In this document: positions 25,301 through 32,376 of the stretch, piece after piece | Layout of the letters: each line of letters opens with the position of its first letter | How positions within the stretch are numbered: position 1 is the first letter of the stretch | DNA from: Streptomyces sp. HD | GTDB lineage: Bacteria; Actinomycetota; Actinomycetes; Streptomycetales; Streptomycetaceae | Direction: 5' to 3' | Assembly (NCBI RefSeq): GCF_028369295.1 | Contig: NZ_JAQMYP010000080.1 | Span: 1-36,254 of the forward strand | Length of the DNA stretch: 36,254 nt | The notes under the pieces: model-generated | Told to the model about the DNA's origin: nothing | Seen by the model: only the letters and a program-made list of their open reading frames with translations | Database searches by the model: none | Position numbers and translations under genes: made by a program

Positions 25301-25535
25301 CGTTCTTGCGGAACCGGCTCTCGTCCGCCAGCTCGGTGACCAGGTCGAGGCCGGAGACGAAGTTGATCTCGCTGCCGAAGATGCGGAGCTTGAACAGCGG
25401 GCCCAGTTCCCTGGCTTCCTTCATCAGGTGGAGCAGGCCGTCGGCACCACCGGGGACGTCGAACGCGTGGCCGACCAAGGGCAGGGCGGGGCGCTGGGGG
25501 ATCGGCTCGGTTCCACGCAGGGTCTCGTTACTCAT
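22323..25535 (-). CDS. Self-sufficient CYP102-type cytochrome P450 / NADPH-P450 reductase
   Basis: 1070 residues. The P450 domain (about 1-470) has the I-helix FLIAGHETTSG (270-280), ESLRLWP (332-338), and the heme loop FGSGERACIG with ligand Cys413; Phe95 in GDGLF corresponds to Phe87 of P450 BM3. A flavodoxin-like FMN domain (from about 490, LHGSNLGTCAGIARDL, VIVAASYNG) and a ferredoxin-reductase domain (RHYSISSSA, GTGLAPFRG, ending EDVWAG as in BM3) complete the electron chain in one polypeptide. CYP102 enzymes hydroxylate medium and long fatty acids near the omega end using NADPH, in the cytoplasm. The ATG at 25535 (AAAGG upstream) gives the standard N-terminus. It is divergent from a TetR gene, as in Bacillus where FatR/BscR-type TetR repressors sense fatty acids. 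Confidence 0.96.
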   Translation of the reverse strand: MSNETLRGTEPIPQRPALPLVGHAFDVPGGADGLLHLMKEARELGPLFKLRIFGSEINFVSGLDLVTELADESRFRKNVHTDLVEIRRIAGDGLFTAFDHEANWQKAHDILMPAFSLGAMRGYHATMLRVARSLITKWDRAAGAEAVDVPEDMTRLTFDTIGLCGFDYDFESFRCDEPHPFVDAMSRALAFTQAKGESIPGTELFKWKQAEQFRLDAELMTNLVDEVIRQRRASGDKSTDDLLGRMLHTRDETTGEPLDDVNIRHQVITFLIAGHETTSGALSFALYYLTKHPEVLARAQAEVDALWGDTDTPDPDYGDIGKLTYIRQVLNESLRLWPTAPAFAVEPLEDTVIGGKYAVRKDATLMVLTPALHRDPAWGENVELFDPERFTPEQEAARPVHLFKPFGSGERACIGRQFALHEATLLLGLLVHRYRFIDHTNYELKIKQSLTIKPDELTLRLARRTSNERRLPAGAVKSGTAGQDGPAVRRATGTALTFLHGSNLGTCAGIARDLAADGDENGFAPSVTPLNDAVGRLSAGDGPVVIVAASYNGRPTDDATDFVAWLEGLAPGALDGLQYAVLGVGDRNWAATYQRVPTLIDEKLTAAGATSLLERGAADASGDFAGTVDRWTGDLWTTLLERYGAVAQAQEADSAADQERGLYELEDATDSVTGGLAARHGVQPMEVLDAYELVDMDNGLGRSKRFLRLRLPDGVTYRTGDHLAVLPSNPGSLVQRVADRFGLDLDRTVRLRARRRSRNALPVDRPLTVRRLLTDFVELQDPATQEQVAVLAEHTACPPEKRPLAELAAAAPEAFHEQVTAAGRSVLDLLERYRACELPFERFLELLPVLRPRHYSISSSAQAAPGEVDLMVSLLAAPHHGGEGMFHGIASHHLQTVQAGDSLQARVLPCSEAFRLPQDESVPVILVSAGTGLAPFRGAVLDRHHTRSTGKLLCYFGCDHPDVDYLHRTEFEAAEAAGAVSMRPTFSCAPEDGARFVQDRIARESDEVWAVLEAGGRVYICGDGRRMAPAVREAFMAIHRRFTGAGDDEATAWLADLIESGHYVEDVWAG

Positions 25536-25590
25536 GGGCTTGCCTTTCGTTCGGCGCAGGCTGTCGCTGGCCAGAACCATACAAACGACT

Positions 25591-25605
25591 TTGTCACTCG
25601 ACAAT
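25591..25605. promoter_or_regulatory. Candidate TetR operator, P450 side
   Basis: Contains GTCACTCGACAA (25593-25604), whose exact inverted copy is at 25720-25731 near the tetR start. It sits 60 bp before the P450 start codon, next to the odd palindrome CGACAATGTCG. Confidence 0.5.
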
Positions 25606-25610
25606 GTCGG

Positions 25611-25636
25611 TCGATTGTGTTGGTTGACACAGTCGA
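25611..25636. promoter_or_regulatory. 26-bp inverted repeat in the P450/TetR intergenic region
   Basis: TCGATTGTGT and ACACAGTCGA are inverted arms (nine of ten bases match) around TGGTTG. It lies in the middle of the divergent region and overlaps a TTGACA that could be a -35 element. The size fits a TetR dimer site. Confidence 0.5.
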
Positions 25637-25719
25637 TCGACGGAACTGTTGGAGGCCTTGAAACGTCCGGCGGGGCCAGGGCGGGCACGGGAGCGGCAGC
25701 GAGATGCGACGGCGGCATT

Positions 25720-25731
25720 TTGTCGAGTGAC
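25720..25731. promoter_or_regulatory. Candidate TetR operator, tetR side
   Basis: TTGTCGAGTGAC is the exact reverse complement of 25593-25604 and lies 35 bp before the tetR start codon. The mirrored placement suggests one repressor controls both promoters. Confidence 0.5.
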
Positions 25732-25765
25732 CTGTTCGCTGGACTGAGTCGCATAGGATGCCGTC

Positions 25766-26353
25766 ATGGCTCACGTATCCGCGGCGGAGCGCCGCCCGCA
25801 ACTGATCAAGGCGGCCATCGACCTGATGACCAGGGAAGGTGTCGCCGCCGGCAGCACCCGGGCCATCGCCGCCGAGCTGGGTGTGGCACAGGCGACCGTG
25901 CACTACACCTTCGGAACGAAGGAAGACCTGTACCGGGCCGTCATGGAGCAGCTCACCGAGAACCTGGTCGCCCAGGTGGAGCGGACCGCACCCACGGACG
26001 CGAGCTTCGAGGAAACCATGGTCACGTTCGCCGAAGCGCTCTGGCGCACGGTGCTCGAACAGCCCGAGGCGCACCAGCTGCTGTCCGAGCTCAGCATGTT
26101 CGCCCTGCGCACACCGCACCTGAAAGAGACATTGCACGGCCACTACAGCGAGGTCCTGGCCGTGACGGCGAAGCTGATCAACGAGGCCGCCGAACGCACC
26201 GGCCACCAGCTGGCCCAGCCCGCCAAGACGATCGCGAGGTTCTTCCTCGCAGGCTTCGACGGACTGACGATGCAGCACCTCTCACTGCCGGACGAGGAGG
26301 CCGAAGGGGTCTGCCTACGGGCCTTGGTCTCAGCCGTCCTGGCCATGGCCTGA
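25766..26353 (+). CDS. TetR-family transcriptional regulator
   Basis: 195 residues. The N-terminal helix-turn-helix lies at about 10-55 (LIKAAIDLMTREG, STRAIAAELGVAQATVHYTFGTKEDLYRAV). The ligand-binding C-terminal part contains a repeated helical pattern and FLAGFDGLTMQHL. It is divergent from the CYP102-type gene, with inverted repeats between them, so it most likely represses the P450 and itself and is released by a fatty acid or related lipid. The ligand is inference from the FatR/BscR precedent. An AGGA lies seven bases before the ATG. Immediately downstream, the DNA becomes a decayed GH62 remnant with no separate terminator seen. Confidence 0.93.
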   Translation: MAHVSAAERRPQLIKAAIDLMTREGVAAGSTRAIAAELGVAQATVHYTFGTKEDLYRAVMEQLTENLVAQVERTAPTDASFEETMVTFAEALWRTVLEQPEAHQLLSELSMFALRTPHLKETLHGHYSEVLAVTAKLINEAAERTGHQLAQPAKTIARFFLAGFDGLTMQHLSLPDEEAEGVCLRALVSAVLAMA

Positions 26354-26391
26354 GGTGACCGCATGGCGGGACCGGCGCTCCTGCAGGCACC

Positions 26392-27000
26392 CCGCCGGGT
26401 GGATTGCAGTCGGAGCCGTCGGCGTTGGGGCCAACGCCCTGATAGACGTACTGCAGTCGGCAGGGATCAATGGCCAGGGTCTGGTCGTTGCCGGCGCGGA
26501 CCAGCTCTCCGTGGCTGATGTCCTGGGTCCAAGCACCGCCAGGGAAGGTGGCGTTGCTACGCCCGGCGAAGGGTTCGTCCCACGTGTCGGCGAGGGGGTC
26601 CAGCCGCCGGTGAGACCGGTGGAGATGAAGGACCGGAAGTAGCGCCGGCCCGTGCTGTTGCCGATGGCCTCCTGTTGCCGAAGCCGTTCGGGAAGTTCGC
26701 CAGGCTGGTCTGGGCGCGGTAGTGGGCGACGCCTCATCCTGGTACGCCTGTGATGGCGACCCTGCCTGTGACCAGTCACCGAAACTGTGCTGCTGCAGCC
26801 CGTAAGCGAAGTTCGGACCCGACGGCCGAGGCATAGACCACCCATGGGCCGTTGTGGCGGGTCATCGAGAAGTCCTTGATGGCCACCGTGTTGTGCGATG
26901 CATTCGGATTCGGCCCGGCCAGCACCCCGCTGGACGCTACCGACGCGGACGAGTTGCCACTGCTGGTTGGCGCCGCCCCAGTCGGTGATTGGCCCCCAAG
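26392..27000 (-). pseudogene. Decayed GH62 arabinofuranosidase with a CBM13 end
   Basis: Read on the minus strand, pieces in changing frames give: DWGGANQQWQLVRVGS (end of a CBM13 ricin-type module, about 26945-26990), PNASHNTVAIKDF...PWVVYASAVGS (GH62 start, about 26825-26915), NFAYGLQQHSFGDWSQAGS (about 26755-26820), IGNSTGRRYFRSFISTGLTGGW (about 26605-26665) and NATFPGGAWTQDISHGELVR plus IDPCRLQYVYQG (about 26425-26560). The order follows a GH62 domain, and the last parts align with residues about 580-660 of the intact GH10-GH62 protein. At least three frameshifts and a large internal deletion are present, and the last dozen residues are lost beside tetR. It was a CBM13-GH62 enzyme, so not a simple copy of the fused gene at 674. 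Confidence 0.8.
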
Positions 27001-27204
27001 AACAGGGCTACGGGTTGTTGAAATCTGTTTGGTTCCGACGCAGGACAGTAGGTACCGGGCATGCCCTCGCCAAGCGCTACCGCGAGGTACATACATCCCA
27101 TGTCGAGGATCTCGACGATCGAGATGAACCACAAGCAGCCTGCAGCTTTGGGCAATTGCGTCTCAGCCCTGGACAACAACCCTATCCGCACCCGCCAATT
27201 CATC

Positions 27205-27953
27205 CCCCGCCGACCAGGCCGCCGTGGTGCGCAGGGTCGGCTCCTTCCTGACCACCTGCGGCCAGGCCGTCTACGGCACGCGCGGCGGGCCGTGGGAACC
27301 GGTGGACGGCCAGTACCGCAGGTCACCCGCGTATTCGACGTCGCCACGGGTGCCGACCTCGCGCAATCCACCGGCGCGGACGGCAAGGTGACGGCCACCG
27401 GTATCAGCCGCACCCGCATCCCTGAGGACAGCATCATCGGCGTCACGCTGGACCGATCCGTGGTACCTGCCGACATCGCCGCCGGCCAGACCGCCACGGC
27501 CAGCAGCGAGGAGAGTTCCAAGGGCAACACCGCGGCCAAGGCCGCCGACGGTTCAACCGCCTCTCGCTGGTGCGCGAACAACGGCGACACCGGACAGTGG
27601 CTGAAGGTGGACCTTGGCTCGGAGAAGTCGCTGACCGGCACCCGTATCGTCTGGGAGTCCGCGGCCACGAACTACCGCTACCGGATCGAGGGTTCCACTG
27701 ACAACACGAACTGGACCACCCTGGCCGACCTGACCGCCACCACCGGCACCATCGGCACCAGCCAGGTGCAGGTCACGGTCTTCCGCGCGCAGGCACGGTA
27801 TGTGCCGAACAGCGACGGCTCCTTCCGGCTGGTCAACGTGCGCAACGGCTGGCGCGCCGACGTCAAGGACGCCTCCACCGCGGACGGGCCTCGGTCATCC
27901 GGTGGCCTGCCACCGGCGGGGCCAACCAGGACTGGCAGATCCTCGCACTCTGA
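27205..27953 (+). pseudogene. C-terminal remnant of a GH29 alpha-L-fucosidase with CBM32 and CBM13 modules
   Basis: DQAAVVRRVGSFLTTCGQAV then YGTRGGPWEPVDGQY matches the end of the GH29 barrel. A deletion and frame change near 27317 leads into VTRVFDVATGADL (linker sandwich), then an F5/8-type CBM32 (about 27480-27800; TASRWCANNGDTGQWLKVDLG, YRYRIEGSTDN). After FRAQARYV the sequence jumps to SFRLVNVRNGWRADVKD, a CBM13 module, and a one-base loss near 27893 shifts the frame before GGANQDWQILAL and a TGA at 27951. The catalytic part is missing. Sequence from 27001 to 27204 is not assignable, although a weak LGNCVSALDNN may be the worn GH29 LVDVVSKNGN motif. An intact GH29 gene starts at 36036. 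Confidence 0.8.
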
Positions 27954-27990
27954 GGGGCCGGCACCTGCGCAGCGCTGCCCGGGTCACGGT

Positions 27991-28008
27991 GCGCCGTTCC
28001 TCCGGCGC
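27991..28008 (-). terminator. Short hairpin after the response regulator
   Basis: GCGCCG and CGGCGC form a six-base stem with a six-base loop just beyond the response regulator's stop codon. The stem is short, so support is limited. Confidence 0.4.
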
Positions 28009-28010
28009 GG

Positions 28011-28682
28011 CTAGTCTGCCAGCCAGCCGGGGCTGACCATCCCGTACTCGTATGCGAGGACGACGACTTGGGCTCGGTCCCTGGCGCCGATCTTTGCCAT
28101 GATGCGGCTGACGTGGGTCTTCGCGGTCAGCGGGGAGACAACCAGGCGGGTCGCTATCTCGCCGTTGGTGCATCCGGCAGCGACCAGTCGCATGACTTCG
28201 CGTTCACGGCCGGTGAGGACGTCCAGGCGCGTGTCCGGTTTCGATCCGCGTGGCTGTCGGCGCGCGAATTCCGCGATGAGCCGTCGGGTGATGGAGGGGC
28301 TGATGAGCGCATCTCCGCGTTGGGCCACCCGCACGGCGTGCAGGAGTTCTTCCGGCTCGGTGTCCTTGACCAGGAAGCCGGTTGCTCCGGCGCGCAGTGC
28401 CCCGTACACGTAGTCGTCGAGGTCGAAGGTGGTCAACATGACCACCTTCACCATCGCCAGGCGCGCGTCCGTGGTGATGGTGCGAGCGGCCTCCAGTCCG
28501 TCCGTGCCCGGCATGCGGATGTCCATCAGCACCACATCGGGCTGCAGTTCACGGCATGCGGAGACGGCCTTCTGTCCGTCGGCGGCCTCGCCGACCACCT
28601 CGATGTCGTCCTCGTCCCCGAGGATCGAGCCGATCCCGGCCCGGACGAGTCGCTGGTCGTCCGCCAGCAGGACCCTGATCAT
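28011..28682 (-). CDS. NarL/LuxR-type response regulator
   Basis: 223 residues. The receiver domain has the acidic pair in LLADDQ, phospho-acceptor Asp54 in VLMDIRMPG and Lys in FLVKD. The LuxR-type HTH is at about 155-215 (LTGREREVMRLVAAGCTNGEIATRLVVS, then TAKTHVSRIMAKIG). Its ATG overlaps the kinase stop by four bases, so both proteins are made together. The likely target is the divergent MMPL transporter gene, whose promoter region carries two 20-bp inverted repeats; control of its own operon is also possible. Confidence 0.95.
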   Translation of the reverse strand: MIRVLLADDQRLVRAGIGSILGDEDDIEVVGEAADGQKAVSACRELQPDVVLMDIRMPGTDGLEAARTITTDARLAMVKVVMLTTFDLDDYVYGALRAGATGFLVKDTEPEELLHAVRVAQRGDALISPSITRRLIAEFARRQPRGSKPDTRLDVLTGREREVMRLVAAGCTNGEIATRLVVSPLTAKTHVSRIMAKIGARDRAQVVVLAYEYGMVSPGWLAD

Positions 28683-29836
28683 CTGTCGCTCCGCAGTGTG
28701 GGTTCGTCATGGTCGGGACACGGCAACCGTGCGTGCACGACGAAGCCGCCGTGGGCACCCTGTCGCACGGCCAGGGTGCCTCCCAGCGCCCGCGCTCGTT
28801 CTGTCATTCCGCCGATGCCGCTGCCACGCGCGGCGGTGCGGCCGGCGGGGGCGCCGCGCCCGTCGTCCTCCACCCAGAGCGTGACCTGCTCTTCCTCGTA
28901 GGCAAGCCGAATGGTGACGTGTCCTGCGCCGCCGTGCTTCACAGCGTTGGTCAGGGCTTCCTGCACGATGCGGTAGGCAGCGAGGTCGACTGCGGCGGGC
29001 AGGTGAGTCCTTGGCTCGTTGCTTTCGAGCCGTACCTGGAGACCTGCCCGCTCGGCGGAGGCGATCAGGTCGTCGATCCTGGCCAGCCCGGGTGTTGGCA
29101 CGGTGGGCGCCTCCTCGTCGACCTGGCGCAGCACGCCAAGGGTGGTGCGCAGTTCCCGCAGGCCCTCCTTGCTGCTTTCCTTGATCGCGGCCAGGGCGCC
29201 TTCGGCTTGGCCTGGGTCCTTCTTCAGCCGGTGCAGTGCGGCCGACGCCTGCACGTTGATCATCGACATGTTGTGGCCGATGACGTCGTGCAGCTCGCGG
29301 GCGATGCGCAGCCGCTCCTGTGTTGCTCGCAGGCGGGCCTCTTCCTCGATGTGGGCGGCCCGTCCGTGGCGCATGGCGCCCAGGGCCAGGATGGCGATCA
29401 GCCAGCCGGTGAGCATGAACACGGCCGTCCCGTTGACGTCGCTGGTGCCTGACAGGGCGCCGGCACCGACACCGATGACCATCACTGTGGCCATGGCGAC
29501 GGCTGCCCGGAGGCGGCCTTGGGACGCGAGTGGGTACAGCGCCGCGATCGGTACGAGGACCAGCGGGCCGTCCACCGTGCTCAGCAGGTAGTAGAGGCCG
29601 GTGCCCACCACCGTGCACCAGCCCACCGCGACCGGGTGGCGGCGCCGCAGTAGCAGCGCGCCGCACAGCGCCATGACCAGCAGCCAGGAGGCGATCAGTG
29701 AGGGGGTCGCGTGCCCGTCGGGGCCCAGTCGCTGCCCTTCGGCCACACCCGCAAGCACCAGCACGGCCGAAACGAGCAACAGGTCTGCGCCGGAGCCGCC
29801 GGGCAGGCGGAGTCGGGTCGGATCGAAACGTGGCAC
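28679..29836 (-). CDS. Sensor histidine kinase (HisKA_3 / NarL-partner type)
   Basis: About 385 residues. Four or five membrane helices occupy the first 150 residues with almost no external loop, so it probably senses a signal in or near the membrane. A DHp domain with the phospho-His in ARELHDVIGHNMSM and a HATPase domain (EALTNAVKHGG, VEDDGRGAP, GSGIGGM) follow. It forms a pair with the overlapping response regulator. The start is uncertain: the GTG at 29836 begins close to the first helix but has GAGGGG almost touching it; the open frame continues 27 codons upstream to an ATG at 29917 with a basic, non-membrane extension. Confidence 0.92.
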   Translation of the reverse strand: MPRFDPTRLRLPGGSGADLLLVSAVLVLAGVAEGQRLGPDGHATPSLIASWLLVMALCGALLLRRRHPVAVGWCTVVGTGLYYLLSTVDGPLVLVPIAALYPLASQGRLRAAVAMATVMVIGVGAGALSGTSDVNGTAVFMLTGWLIAILALGAMRHGRAAHIEEEARLRATQERLRIARELHDVIGHNMSMINVQASAALHRLKKDPGQAEGALAAIKESSKEGLRELRTTLGVLRQVDEEAPTVPTPGLARIDDLIASAERAGLQVRLESNEPRTHLPAAVDLAAYRIVQEALTNAVKHGGAGHVTIRLAYEEEQVTLWVEDDGRGAPAGRTAARGSGIGGMTERARALGGTLAVRQGAHGGFVVHARLPCPDHDEPTLRSDR

Positions 29837-29930
29837 CCCCTCATTCTGCGTGCGCCGCTGGTGCGCCCGTCTCCGTATGCCCGTTTGTGCGCCAAGGTGT
29901 CTGCCAGGGATGTCCATGGGAGCTCCGGCA

Positions 29931-29950
29931 CGTACATCCCCGGGTGTACG
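29931..29950. promoter_or_regulatory. 20-bp inverted repeat, copy 1 (CGTACA-N8-TGTACG)
   Basis: Perfect six-base arms around eight bases. It lies in the 338-bp region between the kinase gene and the divergent MMPL gene. The same geometry recurs 31 bases further on, so the two sites lie on nearly the same face of the helix. Good candidate for binding the NarL-type regulator. Confidence 0.6.
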
Positions 29951-29961
29951 CGGCAGCCGTT

Positions 29962-29981
29962 CGTACCACCGCCGGGGTACG
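29962..29981. promoter_or_regulatory. 20-bp inverted repeat, copy 2 (CGTACC-N8-GGTACG)
   Basis: Perfect six-base arms CGTACC/GGTACG around eight bases, sharing CGTAC with copy 1. The rest of 29837-30174 contains no gene I can support. Confidence 0.6.
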
Positions 29982-30174
29982 GGCCGGTGTCAGCCGTGGG
30001 CAGACGCCCCGGGCCGTGGGGCGCCTGCACGATCGAGGGCATGCCTTCGTCCATCGATCACCGTCGACGCTCTTGTTCGCCGCGGTGGCGATCCGTGGTG
30101 TCTGCACCGGCCGGCACGGCGGTGGGCGTGGCTGTGACTCCCGACGACACTCGATCGAATTCGAGGTAGGCATC

Positions 30175-32367
30175 GTGTCTTTCCCTCGCGGCTCAGCCGC
30201 GTCCCTCGCCCCGCCCACGCCCGAGCAGGCCGATCCTCCGCGCATCGGACGGTTCGGCGCCATGGCCGGTTGGGCGCAGCGCCATCGCTGGGCCGCGATC
30301 GTGCTCTGGGTGGCGGTGGTGGCTGCCATCACCGTGGGCTCCATGGCCGCCGGCTCCGCGTACAGGAATGACTTCTCCCTGCCGGGCACCGATTCCCAGA
30401 CGGCGACCGACCTGTTCAAGGAGCACGGCAGCGACCAGGCCGGTGACAGCGTCGAGATCGTGTTCAAGGACACCGGCGGCGTCAACGGCGCCAAGGACAC
30501 GGTCGAACCGATGCTGGGCAAGGTGCGGCACATGGCAGGGGTCGCCGATGTGCGCAGCCCGTTCGCCGATGCCGCAGCCGTGTCCGAGAACGGCACGATC
30601 GCCTACGCGACCGTCACGCTGGACGGCAAGACCGAGGACGTCCCCAGGGAGGACGTCGCGGAGATCATCGACGCCGCCCAGAGCATCGAAACCGACCGCC
30701 TTCAGGTCGAAGTCGGCGGCGAGGCCGCCCGCAACGCGGAGGACAAGGAAGCCCCCACCGCCGAACTCGCGGGCGTCGTGGCCGCGTTGGTCATCCTCGT
30801 CCTGCTCTTCGGCTCCGTGCTGGCGGCGTCCCTGCCACTGATCACCGCTCTGTTCGCGGTCGGCGGGGCGATCGGCCTGATCGCCCTGGCCTCACACATG
30901 TTCACGGTCGCCGACTTCACCCCGCCGATTCTGATGTTGGTCGGCCTCGGTGTCGGCGTCGACTACGCCCTGCTGATCTTCTACCGCTACCGCCAGGAAC
31001 TCCTGAACGGCGTCCAGCCGGCCGAGGCAGGCCGCAAGGCCCTTGACTCCGCCGGCCGCACCGTCTTCTTCGCCGGTTGCACCGTCATCGTCGCCCTGCT
31101 GGGGCTGGTAGCCCTCGGACTGGGTTCTCTACAGGGCATCGCCCTCGCCGTGGCGATCACCGTGCTGATCACCATGGCCGCCTCCCTGGTGCTGCTGCCG
31201 GCGCTGCTCGCGCTGTTCGGCCGGCGCATCCAGCGCCATGTCCGCAGGCAGGCGGCCAAGACCGCCGAGAAGGGCAGGACCGAGGGCAACGGCTGGCGCG
31301 CGATGGCCCGCGTCGTGCAGCGCCGCCCGATCACCACGCTGCTGGTGGGTGCCGTCTCCCTGCTGGCCCTGTCGGCGCCGGCACTGACCATGCGCCTGGG
31401 CTTCGCCGACTCCGGCAACGACCCCGAGGCCACCACCTCGCGCCAGGCGTACGACCTGCTCGCCGAGGGCTTCGGCCCCGGTTTCAACGGGCCGCTGATC
31501 GTCCTGGTCGAGGGCGACCGGACCGCCGGACGTACGGTCCGAAGTGAGCTGTCCAGGACCGACGGCGTTGCCGAAGCCAGCCCCGCGCTGCCCTCTCAGG
31601 ACGGCGCCTTGTCCACCGTGTTCGTCTACCCGACGACGTCCCCGCAGGACGAAGGCACCGTCGACCTCGTACACCACCTGCGCGAGGACGTCGCCCCGAC
31701 GTTGGAGCACGCGACCGGCGCGGACATCCTGGTGGGTGGCGCCACCGCGGCGTCGCAGGATGTCTCCGAAACCCTCGCCGACCGACTGCCCCTGTTCGTC
31801 GCCGTCGTCGTCGGTGTCTCCTCACTCCTTCTGCTGCTGGTCTTCCGCTCCGTCTGGATCCCCGTCAAGGCGGCCGTCCTGAACCTGCTGTCCATCTCCG
31901 CCGCGCTCGGAGTGATCACCCTGGTCTTCCAGCACGGCTGGTTCGGAGCCCAGCCAGGACCGGTCGAAGCGTTCATCCCGGCACTCATCTTCGCGATCGT
32001 CTTCGGCCTCTCCATGGACTACGAGGTCTTCCTCGTCTCGCGCATCCACGAAGAATGGACACGCACCCGTGACCACTCACACTCCGTGCGCGAAGGACTG
32101 GCCTCCACCGGCAAGGTGATCACCGCGGCCGCCGCCATCATGATCGTGGTCTTCGCCGCCTTCGTGCTCAGCTCCGACCGCATGCTCCAGCAGTTCGGAC
32201 TCGGCCTGGCGGTCGCAATCCTGCTCGACGCGGTGGTCATCCGCTGCCTCATCGTCCCGGCCGTCATGCAGATGCTGGGCAAGTGGGCCTGGTGGCTGCC
32301 CGCCCCGCTCGCCCGAAAGCTGCCCACCATGTCCATCGAACGCCCCGGTCAGGACTCGTCGGTCTGA
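30175..32367 (+). CDS. MMPL-family (RND-type) membrane transporter
   Basis: 730 residues in two similar halves, each with one helix, a large extracytoplasmic loop and five helices. Signature motifs are GVGVDYALLIFYRYR in the first half and GLSMDYEVFLVSRIHEEW in the second, with the Asp residues expected to carry the proton relay. Actinobacterial members export lipids, siderophores or drugs. The start is GTG at 30175 with GAGGTAGG four bases upstream; the frame is open further 5' but lacks a membrane start. It is divergent from a two-component system that probably controls it, which suggests a membrane-stress or drug-response export system. It converges with a TIGR03084-type gene nine bases away with no clear terminator. 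Confidence 0.95.
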   Translation: MSFPRGSAASLAPPTPEQADPPRIGRFGAMAGWAQRHRWAAIVLWVAVVAAITVGSMAAGSAYRNDFSLPGTDSQTATDLFKEHGSDQAGDSVEIVFKDTGGVNGAKDTVEPMLGKVRHMAGVADVRSPFADAAAVSENGTIAYATVTLDGKTEDVPREDVAEIIDAAQSIETDRLQVEVGGEAARNAEDKEAPTAELAGVVAALVILVLLFGSVLAASLPLITALFAVGGAIGLIALASHMFTVADFTPPILMLVGLGVGVDYALLIFYRYRQELLNGVQPAEAGRKALDSAGRTVFFAGCTVIVALLGLVALGLGSLQGIALAVAITVLITMAASLVLLPALLALFGRRIQRHVRRQAAKTAEKGRTEGNGWRAMARVVQRRPITTLLVGAVSLLALSAPALTMRLGFADSGNDPEATTSRQAYDLLAEGFGPGFNGPLIVLVEGDRTAGRTVRSELSRTDGVAEASPALPSQDGALSTVFVYPTTSPQDEGTVDLVHHLREDVAPTLEHATGADILVGGATAASQDVSETLADRLPLFVAVVVGVSSLLLLLVFRSVWIPVKAAVLNLLSISAALGVITLVFQHGWFGAQPGPVEAFIPALIFAIVFGLSMDYEVFLVSRIHEEWTRTRDHSHSVREGLASTGKVITAAAAIMIVVFAAFVLSSDRMLQQFGLGLAVAILLDAVVIRCLIVPAVMQMLGKWAWWLPAPLARKLPTMSIERPGQDSSV

Positions 32368-32376
32368 AATCGGCGC

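Noticed and set aside
27001..27204. Possible further GH29 catalytic remnant (LGNCVSALDNN)
   Set aside because: Similarity to the GH29 LVDVVSKNGN motif is only partial; mentioned but not included in the pseudogene limits.
29698..30174. Upstream extension of the MMPL frame
   Set aside because: It overlaps the kinase gene and divergent promoter region; the first membrane helix and a good ribosome site support the GTG at 30175.
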